This document shows, one piece after another, positions 12,401 to 21,637 of a DNA stretch of 64,000 nucleotides. How positions within the stretch are numbered: the stretch's first letter is position 1; every line of letters begins with the position of its first letter. The DNA lies in NCBI GenBank assembly GCA_025917655.1, contig CP084611.1, positions 2,604,001-2,668,000 on the forward strand, given 5' to 3'. Under the pieces are notes generated by a model, which saw only the letters and a list, made by a program, of their open reading frames with translations, did no database searches and was not told the origin of the DNA. This DNA comes from Chlorella sorokiniana (lineage: Eukaryota; Chlorophyta; Trebouxiophyceae; Chlorellales; Chlorellaceae). A program made the translations under genes and the position numbers.

Positions 12401-14447
12401 ATGCAGCCAGGCGCATCCTGCTCTCTCAAGTACTCCACCTCCTCAAGGTGCAGCAGGACATTGTCGCCAATCCAACGGTCGGGCAAGAAGGCGGTCTGGG
12501 TGGGGTCGATGACGGAGAGAAGGGGCCCAGCGAAGCGGGCCGACAACACCTTAGCTAGCAGGCGGTAGTCACAATTCAGGAGGGTGATGGGGCGGTGGGA
12601 GGCAAGCTGCCGGGTATCAGCGGTGCCAGGCTTGGGCAGCAGGACAATGAGGCCAGCCGTAACCTCAGAGGGCAGGAACGGCTCCACCCCAGCTGCCAGG
12701 CTACCCTCATCAGCAGCGGCAGCAACAGCCAAGGCCTCATCAGCCATGCCCAGGAAGAACGGGCGCAGCTCAGACCAGAACGTCACGTAGAAGGAATACG
12801 GCAGACCATCCAGGCCAGGGCTGGTGCCAAGTGGCAGGTCAGGAAACACAGCCTGCACCTCAGCATCAGTGATGGGCCCACCAGCAGGTCCTAGAGTGGC
12901 AGCCGCCTCGTCAGGGGACAGGGTGGCATCCAGCGCGTCCAACAACCGCCCCGCTGCTGCGGAGTCGGTAGCCTCCGAGTGGAAGAGGCCCACAGGGCTG
13001 TCCGCCGAGAAGAAGGCCACCGCCCGGGTTGAGGCAAGTTCACGGCCCGCGGGTGTGCTGAGGTCTGCTGCTGGGGCTGCTGGGTCAGATGGGTGTAAGA
13101 GCTCCGCCAGGGGCTGGTTTGGTAAGGCGCTGCGGTCCAACATGTGAAACCAGCGTGTAGGGCGCTCGCCGAAGCAATGCCAAAGGACGTCCAGCTGTTC
13201 GCGCCGCCGCTGCTCTGCTGCCGCGTCATGCTCCCTCAAGGCTGCGGTCGCACGTCGGAGCAGGCCAAGCGTGGCTGGGTGGCTGGGCTGGCTAAGATAT
13301 GCTCGCATGGCGTCCTCCACTGCAGCCAACAACGCGCGCCTCGTGGCATCCGCTTGCCGCCGCCGGGCTGCAGTGAATGCCACGACGTGGGTGGAGAGGT
13401 GGGCCTTGAGTGCAACCCAGTAAGCGCGGCGGGCGCCAGGCTGCACGGGGTGCTCCTCTGCAAAGGTGTGGATGTGCTGGCGGACAAAAGCGACAAAATC
13501 TGGGTCGGAGTGGAAGTGGTCAGGGAGGCGGAAGCGCCCAGGGCCAGCAGGGACGACGGAAGGGGGCGACAAATGGACATCCACAGCGAGGTGATCGCCA
13601 GGGAAGCCATGAAGGATGCCTGCGCTGCTAATCCCTGCAAGCAGGGCGCTGCCGCATACCAACGGTCCAAGCGCGCCCCGCCTGCAGCCCCGGAGGCTAC
13701 GTGCGTGACTGCATGTGCCGCCGGGTGGAGCCGCCGCCACACATCCACCAGGTTGCGCTGAGCCGCCACCGCAGCAAACTCCTCCGCGCCGGCAAATCGA
13801 TGCCGTGAAAGGGCGGTAGCGCCGGCAACGTCCAAGGGATCAGAAACGTGGTTCCAATCGCCAGCCATGAGCACAAGGCGGTCGGTGGGGATTGCTGCAG
13901 CAAGGGACCTGGAGAAAAATGCAGGGCGGTTGCACGCCTCCGTGGGCGCATAACAGCCAAGGATTGAAAAGGGAAGGCCTGCATAGGAGAAGGAAAGATG
14001 GAGAAGCCTGCCCTCCTGGGCCGGGACAGCCGCCAGCGTGACGGCCTCCACGGGGGCGGTGGCCTTTATGAAGGCAACCACCCCAGCAGAAGAGCTAGTG
14101 TGCGGGGCAGCAAAAGCTGCTCCCGCAAAAGGCGAGCCGCGCCCTGTGCCCTCGCGTGCCCAGCCTGCCACCTCCTCCGCAGAGGCAGCATGCGCCTCAA
14201 ACACAAGCAGCATATGCCAAGGACCAGCAATGAACCGCTCAAGCAGCTGGTGCCGCTTAGCAGCATCACGCAGGCCGTTAGCATTGACCGCCACGAGGCG
14301 CAAAGGCTGGGCAGGGCGAGCGGCCCGCCAATCAAAACGACTCATCTGCGGGGCCGGCTGCGGCTCCTGCTGCCGCAACCGGTGGAAGAATCGTGGAGGT
14401 GGGTGTGTCCAGACGTGCGCCCCGCTCAGGCGCCGCCCGCGTCGCAA
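9444..14447 (-). pseudogene. LINE-A ORF2: endonuclease, reverse transcriptase, zinc motif (frame-disrupted)
   Basis: The endonuclease is in 14447-13236: a VAVNANGLRD start, then FEAH in the QETH position, CYAPTE, and GDWNHV in the position of GGDFN. A GDHLAV block in the SDH position follows in the next frame. The reverse transcriptase is in 13740-12067: SPGLDGLPYSFY, RPITLLNCDYRLLAKVL, CIVFLDFEKAYDRVDRPW and QQGSPL. It continues in 12128-11505 with motif C as HADD (QHADDITIHV), not the usual YADD. The C-terminal part is in 11515-9444 with a zinc-type cluster (LCQHGDC, then H-x4-C) and a W-rich tail. The protein copies LINE RNA at a nicked target. At least three frame changes are needed to read it through, and it is unclear how many are real decay and how many are consensus errors. 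Confidence 0.85.
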
Positions 14448-15840
14448 TTGTCAACCAGCTGTGGGCACCCGCCTCGGCCGGAGCCGACAAACGCGCCCGA
14501 GCGGCGAGGGCCAGAAGCAGATGGCAGGTGGCCCTGGGTGCCAGCAGGGCCCTTTGCCAAGGTTGTGACAGATCCACGCTTGGCAGAGCTTGGTGGGCGG
14601 TATGGGCCCGGGCGCGAGGCGTGGGCCGCATCTCTGTAGACCGCAGGCTGCGCCTCACGAGCCGCAAGAACAATTTGCTCTGCCTCGGCCGCAGAACAAT
14701 CCAACTCCTCCGCCACAAAATCACAAGCCACATCAAACCCAGGCTCTCCCTCGGGACGTTGCACTGCGGGCGCGGCCTGCGGCATGGGTTCTTCTGCAGG
14801 AAGGGGAGGGGAGGGAGGAGGGGCCGCGGGGCAACGGGACCACCCGGGCGGCAGCAGGCCCAGCGGCCAAGGGGGCAGCAGGTACATCCGCCAGGCCCAG
14901 ACCTGGCCGCTGCCCCCTGACAGCGGCCGGGCGCCACCCGCCCAAAGGCGCCGCCAAGGCTGCGGCAGCAGCAGCCGGCGTGATGCCGCCGGTCCCAAAA
15001 ACGCGGAGCATACCGGGCCGCACGCCTGGGTGCAGCCCCGCGTCTGGCTGCTGCCCAGATGCAGGCCGCACGCGGCGCAAGACAACACGCCCCCTCAAAG
15101 ACACAGGGACGCAAGACGACCTGAGCAGACCACCCCAGCCCCTGTACCACCCGCGGCAGGCGAGGCAGTCCCGCGTGGGGATAAGGCACCCGGACCACTG
15201 CCTCAATCATATCCAGAACAGGCAAATGGGCCTCCTGCCCAGGCCCAACGGCAGCCACACCTGCTCGCTCATGAACAACAGAGACACCGCTGGCCGCGTC
15301 GTATCCAAAAACAGCCAGCAGGGCCTCCGTGGTGCCACTCACGACGAACTGAGAGGGCAGGCTGCGCAGCTCCACAACCCAATGGTCCGCCGGGAGGTAG
15401 CCAAGGACAGACTTGACGGGAATGCCCACTGCAACGTCATCCACCTGCACAGTAAGGCGCTGCGCCTGCACAACAGCTGCAAAGCGCTGAACGGCGTCGT
15501 TGCCGCGGCGCGGCACCATCTGTACACGGGCCAACTGCTGCCAGCCGCGGCGAGACGGCCCCGCCGCAAGGCCCGCAATAAAGTCTGCATGCTGCAAATA
15601 AGCCTGGCTGACGATCCGCGACGCAAAGGCAGAGTACGCCTCCTCGTTGAGATCAGCTGAGGCGTAGCGGCCCACTGCCTCAGCCACATCAAGCTCCAGA
15701 TACATGCAACCAGCTGGCTGAAACCGTTTGGAGCTAAGATAATCAGCGTCCGAGCGTAATACACCGTCGACTGCTTGCTGCACCACGACTGGCGGCACTG
15801 GCGGCCAGGGCGGCGGCACAGGAGGCTGAGGCGCCGCCAT
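14332..15840 (-). pseudogene. LINE-A ORF1 (RNA-binding, gag-like role inferred)
   Basis: The reading frame opens at 15840 with MAAPQPPVPPPWPPVPPVVV and is clean for about 260 residues. It includes a compact region (RLTVQVDDVAVGIPVKSVLG, HWVVELRSLPSQFVV) that looks like the RNA-binding middle of L1-type ORF1 proteins. A CAACGLHLGSSQTRGCTQAC cysteine cluster, possibly a zinc knuckle, lies in another frame near 15060. The rest is rich in Ala, Gly and Pro and moves between frames. ORF1 function is inferred from position upstream of an L1-type ORF2; I cannot show homology by eye. Confidence 0.6.
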
Positions 15841-16211
15841 GGGTGCTGACGCCGGGCAAACCTGACAGTAAAGGTCACCTTAGCGCTGTTGTGCGCGCGG
15901 GATGCAGACGACAGACGCCGGTAAAAGCGGAAGTCGCAATCCAACCGCCACGAGCGAGACTCCCGTAATACCGCGCTGCAAACGCCGTAAAAATCGCCAA
16001 CTAAATCCGCTATAAACGCTTCCGCGCGCGGAGGGACAGGCGGGAAACGCGACAAGGGCGAAAGTCGCAGAGCGAGGGGTGTGTGCCCCGCTCGCGACAA
16101 AATCGCGCCACAGCTGACGTAAAACTAATATCAAGCGCAGCCGAACGCTGGCGCGAGGTGGGGCAGCCCGGTGAGGCGGGCTAGAGGAACTCCAGGGTGG
16201 GCGAGAGCAAG

Positions 16212-16212
<1 letters not shown>

Positions 16213-16304
<92 letters not shown>
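16213..16304. repeat. (CAA)n microsatellite, about 30 units
   Basis: About 90 bases of pure CAA (TTG on the minus strand) lie exactly between the leader of LINE-A and the fragment of a second LINE. In minus-strand reading they prolong the second LINE's ORF as a leucine run; on the plus strand they give a glutamine run in an antisense frame. The tract marks the seam of the composite insertion. Confidence 0.95.
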
Positions 16305-18187
16305 GGGGCAGGGAGAGGCACCAGGGGCCGGGCCGGAGCTGCTGGGGCGCCAGGTCGGCTGGGGGTGGCAAGGAGGCGAGGGCTGCCCGCAGGCGGAGGA
16401 GGGGCGGCGGCAGGTGGGCGAGCGACGCCGGCAGGGGCTGCTGGATGGGCCAGAACAGCAGGCCTGCTGGCGGCAGGCCGTCAAGCAGCTCATACGCCAG
16501 CGCCACCCAGGGCGGGAGCCGCTCCTCCGGAGGGGCCGGTGCGTCGGGAGGCGGGGGGGCGGGGCGGCGGCCGGGAGCGGCGGAAGGGGAGGCAAGGGAG
16601 GTGGCGGGTCTGGGGGAGGGGCCGCCGCCCCTGCGAGGTGTGTGAGGGGAGGCGGAGGGGAGGTGAGGAGGCGGGCCGCCCAGCTGGCATGGCGGGCCGA
16701 GATGTGGAGGAGGCAGGGCAGCGCCCCAAAGCCGCCGTCAGCAGGCCGCCCAGGCAGGACGTCGCGGTGCAGGCCGGCAAAGCGCCGCTGCGTGGCGGAG
16801 GGGCCCTGGCTGCGATCCACAAGGCGCGCCGTGATGCGTGCAAGGCGGTCAGCGATGGCGGCGGGGGGTGGCCCAGGAACTCGGAGTGATAGAGGAGCTT
16901 CGGCACGCCATAGCCGGCGCTGGCAAAGGCCCGCCCGAAGACGGAGAGGCCAAGGCGGGCGATGCGGGCGTACACGGTCTCCACCCGGGCCAGCAGGGAG
17001 GCCCAGGTGGCGGCGGTGGCGGCTGCGGGCGGCTCGCCGTTGGCAAAGGGGATGCCGAGGGCGGTGACGGAGGAGACGACGCGCAGGCCGCGGCGCGCCG
17101 CGGGAGGTGGCAGCGCCGCTTCCACGTCGGCGGGCACGGCGCCGAGGGGGAGCAGCTGCGTTTTGGAGGGGTTGAGGCGCTGCCCGGTGGCGTCGCCAAA
17201 GGTGTCCATGGCGCCCAGGAAGGCGGGCAGCTGGGCTGGAGAGTCCAACAGGATGTGCGCGTCGTCAGCATAGCAGCCGGTGGTGGTGGTGAGGGGGAGC
17301 CGGGCAGGAGGTCGCGCAGGCCAACGCCACGCTGGCGCAGGAAGGCAAGCAGGGCCTGGGCGACAAACAGGTAGAGCAGCGGGGCCAGCGGGCAGCCCTG
17401 GCGCACGCCTGCCAGGAAGTCGGCGGGGAGGAGATGAAGCCGCTGACCAGGGCTCGGGCGCGGGTGCCGTGGAGGAGGGGGCGGACCAGGAGAGGAAGCC
17501 CTCGCCGACGCCCAGGTCCGCCATGATGCGGAAGAGGAAGGAGCGGTCGATGGTGTCGTAGGCCTTGCGGAAGTCGCAGAAGGCCGCCAGCGCCCAGCGG
17601 CCCGCACGGCGGAGGAGGTGGGGGAGGAGCTGCAGGGCCATGATGTTGTCGCCGATGCGGCGGCCGGGCACAAAGGCAACCTGCTCTGGGTCGATGACGG
17701 AGGCGAGGCAGGGCCCAAGGCGGCGGGCCAGCACAAGCGCATAGAGGCGATAGTCGGCGCCGAGCAGGGTGATGGGGCGGTAGCAGGCGGGGTCAGCGCG
17801 GTCGCCAGCCTTGAAGAGGAAGGTGATAAGCCCCTCATGGAATGAGCGCGGCAGCTGGCCGGTGGAGGCAATGGCGGTGAAGAGACGGGAGAAGAGGGGG
17901 CAAAGGCGGTGCGGAAGTGGCGGTACAGGTCGGGGGACGCCGTCCAGGCCAGGCGACTTGCCCGGCTTGACGCGCCGCATGGCGCGCAGCACCTCCTCGG
18001 CAGAGAAGGCAGCCTCGCCCAGGGAAGCTGCCTGCAGCTCGGTGAGGCGGCGGCCACTGCGCACCGCTGCGCTGACCTCATCCTGGGCGGCGGCAGAGGT
18101 GGTGGGCGCTGCAGAAATGGCCGCGGCTGCCTGCACCGCCACCGCAGCGGCTGAGGGGCCGGTGTGCAAGGCGCCGCCGGAACCTCG
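16305..18187 (-). mobile_element. Second L1-type LINE (LINE-C), internal ORF2 fragment joined to LINE-A
   Basis: Minus-strand reverse transcriptase: KSPGLDGVP, YRPITLLGADYRLYALVLAR, VPGRRIGDNI, FCDFRKAYDTIDRSFLF, then CYADDAHILL in another frame and the L1-type C-terminal block LPGRPADGGFGALP followed by HISARHASWA. No endonuclease and no zinc tail are present: the fragment starts inside ORF2 at 18187 and stops at the (CAA)n tract. Its sequence differs clearly from LINE-A ORF2 (FCDFRKAYDTID against FLDFEKAYDRVD; YADD against HADD), so it is a different family. It shares one pair of target duplications with LINE-A (8394-8407 and 18188-18201). It lost its own 3' end, which ordinary target-primed insertion would have kept. 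Confidence 0.85.
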
Positions 18188-18305
18188 CAGACTGTCCCCT
18201 TACCATACGGGAATGCTAACGGGAGAGGCTGTCCCCCTTACCACACGGGAATGCCAACGGGAGAGACCATATGGCCTCTGTGGTGCCAGAACAGCTGTCT
18301 GGTTA
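18188..18305 (+). repeat. Dispersed repeat R, copy A, second segment
   Basis: Resumes R after the 9.8-kb LINE insertion, beginning with the duplicated target CAGACTGTCCCCTT. It contains 35-40-bp tandem motifs of the form ccttaccatacgggaatgcc. It matches 20788-20894. It ends at a TGGTTA duplicated on both sides of the next insertion (18300-18305 and 18718-18723). Confidence 0.85.
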
Positions 18306-18717
18306 TGTTATGTTATGTTACACGTGTTTAACGTCTGCCTTCGGGACAATCACTGTCCCTCGCGGACGGGGCATAGGGCCCATGCAACTCAGACGCAAAT
18401 GGGCCCACCCCTGCTGCAGCCGAAGGCAGCAGACAGGAACGGGCTGGCCCTCGAAACCGGGAACTCATCAGGCCAGCAGCGCACGGAGTCAAAGCCCGGG
18501 CCCGCGCACCCCCATCGCGCCGAGGTGAAGATGCAAGACGCAGCAAGCACACGGGATGGCAAGCAAGCATGCACGCAAAGCATGATGACAAGGATGCAGA
18601 GCAAGGAAAAACTGTGAAAGAGTCAGAAAAGGCAAGGAAGAATCCAACGCAAGCCGGGCACGGGCTGGTAGGGGCCGCGAGAACGGCGACGTGGGCCCAC
18701 TCAAGCCGGGTTAACCA
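18306..18717 (-). mobile_element. LINE-B 3'-end fragment inserted in repeat R
   Basis: The minus strand reads into the LINE-B 3' untranslated region and ends with the tail (ATAAC)n at 18306. It is nearly identical to the matching part of the tandem array at 22205-30163. It is flanked by TGGTTA on both sides, and copy B of repeat R near 20890 shows the uninterrupted site. It contains no coding sequence. Confidence 0.85.
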
Positions 18718-18832
18718 TGGTTACAGTCATTGGGTCAGTTCAGGCCAGGTTCAAGCATCAAAATCAAAAGCAGATCAAAGGGGCACACCTGAAAAAGCAG
18801 ATACATGAAACTGGCTTGATAGCCATACAAAG
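18718..18832 (+). repeat. Dispersed repeat R, copy A, third segment
   Basis: Runs from ttacagtcattgggtcag to gatagccatacaaag. It matches copy B at 20893-20917 plus 21197-21266 plus 21618-21637, where a LINE-A tail and a TRIM have been inserted. It serves as the empty site for both. Confidence 0.85.
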
Positions 18833-19312
18833 GGTTGGGAGTTATTTGTAAACGTCAACGGCCCGCCCCCAAGGATGCGCAGCGTGCACATAGCTGCAGC
18901 CGGCTGGTTAAAGGCCCATGGCCTATGGCGCCATTTGGTGGTTGGAAGGCACTCTCATGGTGCCAACCGCCCTGTGCTCAGAAAAAGGGCAGCCACCGGC
19001 TGTTCCTGCCAGCGTTCCGCTAACAGCGTCCCGCTCAAGTCCACGTAGTGGACAGCGGCTGCCAGCAGCGCCTGCATAGTACAGTCGGAGGGATTTCAGG
19101 CAATGTTTCTGGAGAATAATGACGATAAATGACTGCAGGACTAGTAGTACATAGTACGCATGCTATGTGGCATACCTGGTTATTGTTAACAGGAATGTGA
19201 GGTTCATTGACAGCTGACGCAGGTGCTTCCTAGCTTGCTATTGCCTGCACGCCAGGTGAGGGACAGCATCAAACACTGTTAAGCCATGACCTTGGGCGAG
19301 AACATGTGCCAG
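18833..19312. other. Spacer with no recognisable gene
   Basis: About 480 bases between repeats. Short open frames exist but none has a recognisable motif or splice pattern. Nothing here can be supported as a gene or a known repeat. Confidence 0.5.
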
Positions 19313-19613
19313 CAGGGCGGCGGGCGGGCCAGGCAGCAGCGCGACCCAGCCACCCGCCACCAACCGCAGCGGCCAACAGCCGAGCCGCTTGGCCCCGTCC
19401 GGCGGGCGAGCGGCTCAAGGCTGCTGACCGACAGCGGCGGCTGCAGGGCGGCGGGCAGGAGAGGCAGCAGCGCGACCCAGCCACCCGCCACCAACTGCAG
19501 CGGCCAACAGCCGAGCCGCTTAGCCCCCATCCGGCGGGCGAGCAGCTCAAGGCCAGAGACCGACGCGGCGGCGGCAGGGCGGCGGGCGGGCCAGGCAGCA
19601 GTGCAAGGAAGAG
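19313..19613. repeat. 131-bp tandem repeat, about 2.3 copies
   Basis: Three starts of cagggcggcgggc at 19313, 19444 and 19575 give a 131-bp period. The first two units are about 90% alike (cccagccacccgccaccaac, ccaacagccgagccgctt), and the third is cut after about 40 bases. Open frames through it on both strands follow from its GC richness and are not evidence of a protein. Confidence 0.9.
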
Positions 19614-20160
19614 TGCACAGCAGAGCCGTCAGGCTTAATGAACTCACCGCATAAATGCGCAGGCCGGCGGCTGCAGCGCGCTGTTGCTTTCAGCTGTCAC
19701 AACCGCCGCTCAAGGAACCAAGCGACGAAGTGCGCGTCGCTCAGCGAACCCATTTCTTCCTCCAGACACATGAAACAGGTAAAGCAAGGCGCGAGGACGC
19801 AGCGCGGGTCGTTGGAATGACAGTTGGTGTGGAGGCCCTGTGCTTCTGTACTCCGACGGCCACCAGCTGCTCTAACATAAGACAGGTACGCTTGACAGGT
19901 GTTTTGCACAGGGGCAGAAGCGGGGGAAAGCGGACCTTTGCGGAGGCAGGGCAAGGGCTCGGCGCGCAGCTACTAAGTGGGCTTGCATTCTTGCAAGCAA
20001 GAAGAGGAAGAGGAGAAGGAAGCCAAGGCAAGTGGGCGCGTGGTACCACGCCTAGGCGCGCCTGCTGCAAACGCTCATGGCCCGGCGGTACGTGCGAGGT
20101 ACACTCGTCACTCGTCACTCGTCACTCGTCACTCGTCACATGACACTTGGTCACTGGAAA
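19614..20160. repeat. Spacer with a (CACTCGT)5 minisatellite
   Basis: No gene is recognised. A seven-base repeat CACTCGT runs five times in a row near 20103-20139. The open frames across this interval lack motifs. Confidence 0.7.
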
Positions 20161-20317
20161 GGGGAGAAGACACCTATAGGGGAGACTATAGGGGGCAGGT
20201 AAGGGGTGAGATCTCACCCCTAACCCATAGGGGGAACTTTAGGGAAAGTATAGGGGAATGCTATCGGGAGAATTCTACCCCCTATAGGCTTTAGGGGGTA
20301 GAATGGGGGAGAAAGCT
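20161..20317. repeat. Palindrome-rich segment with TTCTACCCC-type hairpin
   Basis: Contains a perfect 20-base palindrome at 20202-20221 (AGGGGTGAGATCTCACCCCT) and a 12-bp stem TTCTACCCCCTA / TAGGGGGTAGAA at 20272-20302. Read on the minus strand, its right end (ctagctttctcccccattct) is the same as the left end of repeat R, so it is probably a diverged inverted relative of R. Confidence 0.7.
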
Positions 20318-20660
20318 AGTGGAGGTGCCTATAAGTAGTTCGGTAGACTGTTTTACATGTGTCGGAGACAATTACTGTCCCTTGCGGACGGGGCATAGGG
20401 CCCAAGCAAGCGATGGGGAGCGTGCTGCCCCAGGCCCGCGGTCCGTTGGCGGGGCTCAACACTTGCTCAACGTCTGCTTGCGGGACAATCACTGTCCCTC
20501 GCTGCTGCAGGTGTCGTCTCCAGCCAACGACAGACGGTAGCAATGGTGCACAAAGCTGGCCACTGCCACCGGATCCTGCTCAAGGAACTGTGCCAAGGTT
20601 CCCTGCCCCGCCAGCGGACCGCTGGGCGGACCCTGACCGACCCCAAAAAGAGACTCACAC
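20318..20660. repeat. Mosaic of LINE-B 3'-end pieces
   Basis: Two diverged copies of the LINE-B terminal hairpin motif (caattactgtccct; caatcactgtccct) are followed by a stretch related to the array region that carries gtcgtctccagccaacgaca. Order and spacing differ from the array unit, so this is a rearranged or older fragment set, not one insertion. No coding potential. Confidence 0.65.
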
Positions 20661-20917
20661 TAGCTTTCTCCCCCATTCTACCCCGTAACTGGTAACGGGG
20701 GTATCGGGGTAGACTGATCCAGGCCGTAACGGGGTAGAACTGACAATCGTGGGAATGTTAGCGGGAATGCCAACGGGACAGACTGTCCCCTTACCATACG
20801 GGGATGCCAACGGGACAGACTGTCCCCTTACCATACGGGAATGCCAACGGGAGAGACCATATGGCCTCTGTGGTGCCAGCACAGCTGTCTGGTTACAGTC
20901 ATTGGGTCAGTTCAAGC
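20661..20917 (+). repeat. Dispersed repeat R, copy B, first segment (empty site for the 9.8-kb LINE insertion)
   Basis: Carries R without the large LINE: ...gggacagactgtccccttaccatacgg... at about 20785-20807 is continuous. This gives the pre-insertion state of copy A. It contains two to three GGGACAGACTGTCCC-type palindromic units in tandem. It ends at the 20-base target duplication of the LINE-A tail insertion (20898-20917). Confidence 0.85.
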
Positions 20918-21176
20918 GGTTGCCGGGATCTCGCGTTTCATCTGCTTTCACAGCGACATACCGAACACACATACACACACAAAACAAAAAAGAAAGAAAA
21001 ATCTGCGTACCACCCCGTGACTGCATGCCCCATCTTGCTGTCACATGCGCGTTCGCGCTGCTGTTTGGCTGCCTCATCGGTCATGATGCTTCGTGGCTTC
21101 GGCCTACCTACGCTTCTTGAGATCCCCCACGTCTCAAGTGTAAGAGCACCCCCTCAAAAAAAAAAAAAAAAAAAAA
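20918..21176 (+). mobile_element. LINE-A 3' tail, 5'-truncated, with poly(A)
   Basis: Begins ggttgccgggatctcgcg and ends in an A-tract at about 21156-21176. It corresponds to the last ~260 bases of LINE-A. A 20-base duplication flanks it (20898-20917 and 21177-21196), typical of target-primed reverse transcription. It is close in sequence to 8406-8680, so it is fairly young. Confidence 0.92.
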
Positions 21177-21196
21177 GTCATTGGGTCAGTTCAAGC

Positions 21197-21266
21197 ATCA
21201 AATCAAAAGCAGATCAAAGGGGCACACCTGAAAAGCAGATACATAGGGCACATACTTGGCTTGATG
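21197..21266 (+). repeat. Dispersed repeat R, copy B, middle segment
   Basis: Continues R (gcatcaaatcaaaagcagat ... cttggcttgatg) up to the TRIM, and is paralogous to 18748-18818. Its last five bases TGATG are repeated after the TRIM. Confidence 0.8.
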
Positions 21267-21617
21267 TGTTAAAAGCGCCAACCCGGAGGTTAATTAGTAT
21301 GTGCCCATTTGTGGTGCCATATAGGGACGTTGATCGTATTTCAACACTCCCCCGAGCAACGTTCCGTATGCTCGCTTCGTACCTAACCACGTTCGTGAAG
21401 GCAGGGCTGCTCCCCCGCTTCCGAGTGGAGAAACGTTTTACAGGCCGGAAACCTGGATGTCCCGTGATGGGAATCGAACCCACGACCAGTGGGTGTATGT
21501 GACAGCGCGCCCATCTAGCGCATTGGGGCCCATAACCTGTTAAAAGCGCCAACCCGGAGGTTAATTAGTATGTGCCCATTTGTGGTGCCATATAGGGACG
21601 TTGATCGTATTTCAACA
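21267..21617 (-). mobile_element. TRIM (terminal-repeat retrotransposon in miniature), Copia-like primer site
   Basis: A 351-bp non-coding element with two identical 80-bp direct repeats (21267-21346 and 21538-21617) starting TGTT and ending AACA, and a five-base target duplication TGATG at 21262-21266 and 21618-21622. Read on the minus strand, the first repeat is followed at once by GGTTATGGGCCCCAATGCGC, the complement of the anticodon-arm region of initiator tRNA-Met, the primer type used by Copia. A purine tract (gctcgggggag) precedes the last repeat. It looks structurally whole, carries no protein and is young because its end repeats do not differ. Confidence 0.85.
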
Positions 21618-21637
21618 TGATGGCCATACAAAGTATA

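Larger units (their letters stand above)
8406..16212 (-). mobile_element. LINE-A: L1-type non-LTR retrotransposon, near full length
   Basis: The element reads on the minus strand from about 16,212 to a 24-base poly(T) at 8406-8429, which is its poly(A) tail. It has about 370 bp of 5' leader, ORF1 (15840-14332), ORF2 with an APE-type endonuclease, reverse transcriptase and C-terminal zinc motif (14447-9444), and about 1 kb of 3' untranslated sequence. Domain order and the poly(A) tail fit the L1 clade, to which Zepp of Chlorella vulgaris belongs. At least five shorter copies of its 3' end occur in this window (20918-21176, 23280-23464, 25734-25917, 30164-31500, 35740-36120), so the family has been active here. 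ORF2 is split over several frames, so this copy is probably no longer active as read. Confidence 0.9.

Noticed and set aside
14590-15660. 356-residue open frame on the plus strand
   Set aside because: Antisense to LINE-A ORF1, rich in Arg, Pro and Ala with no domain.
16171-17067. Poly-glutamine protein on the plus strand
   Set aside because: The glutamines come from the (CAA)n tract and the rest is antisense to LINE-C reverse transcriptase.
20103-20139. Short regular repeats resembling a CRISPR array
   Set aside because: (CACTCGT)5 is a seven-base minisatellite without spacers, in a nuclear eukaryotic context.
21463-21541. tRNA-like sequence on the minus strand with a good T-arm / B-box (GGTTCGATTCCC)
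   Set aside because: No matching acceptor stem and no anticodon stem can be folded, and the segment is the interior of the TRIM next to its primer site. Not called as a tRNA gene or SINE.
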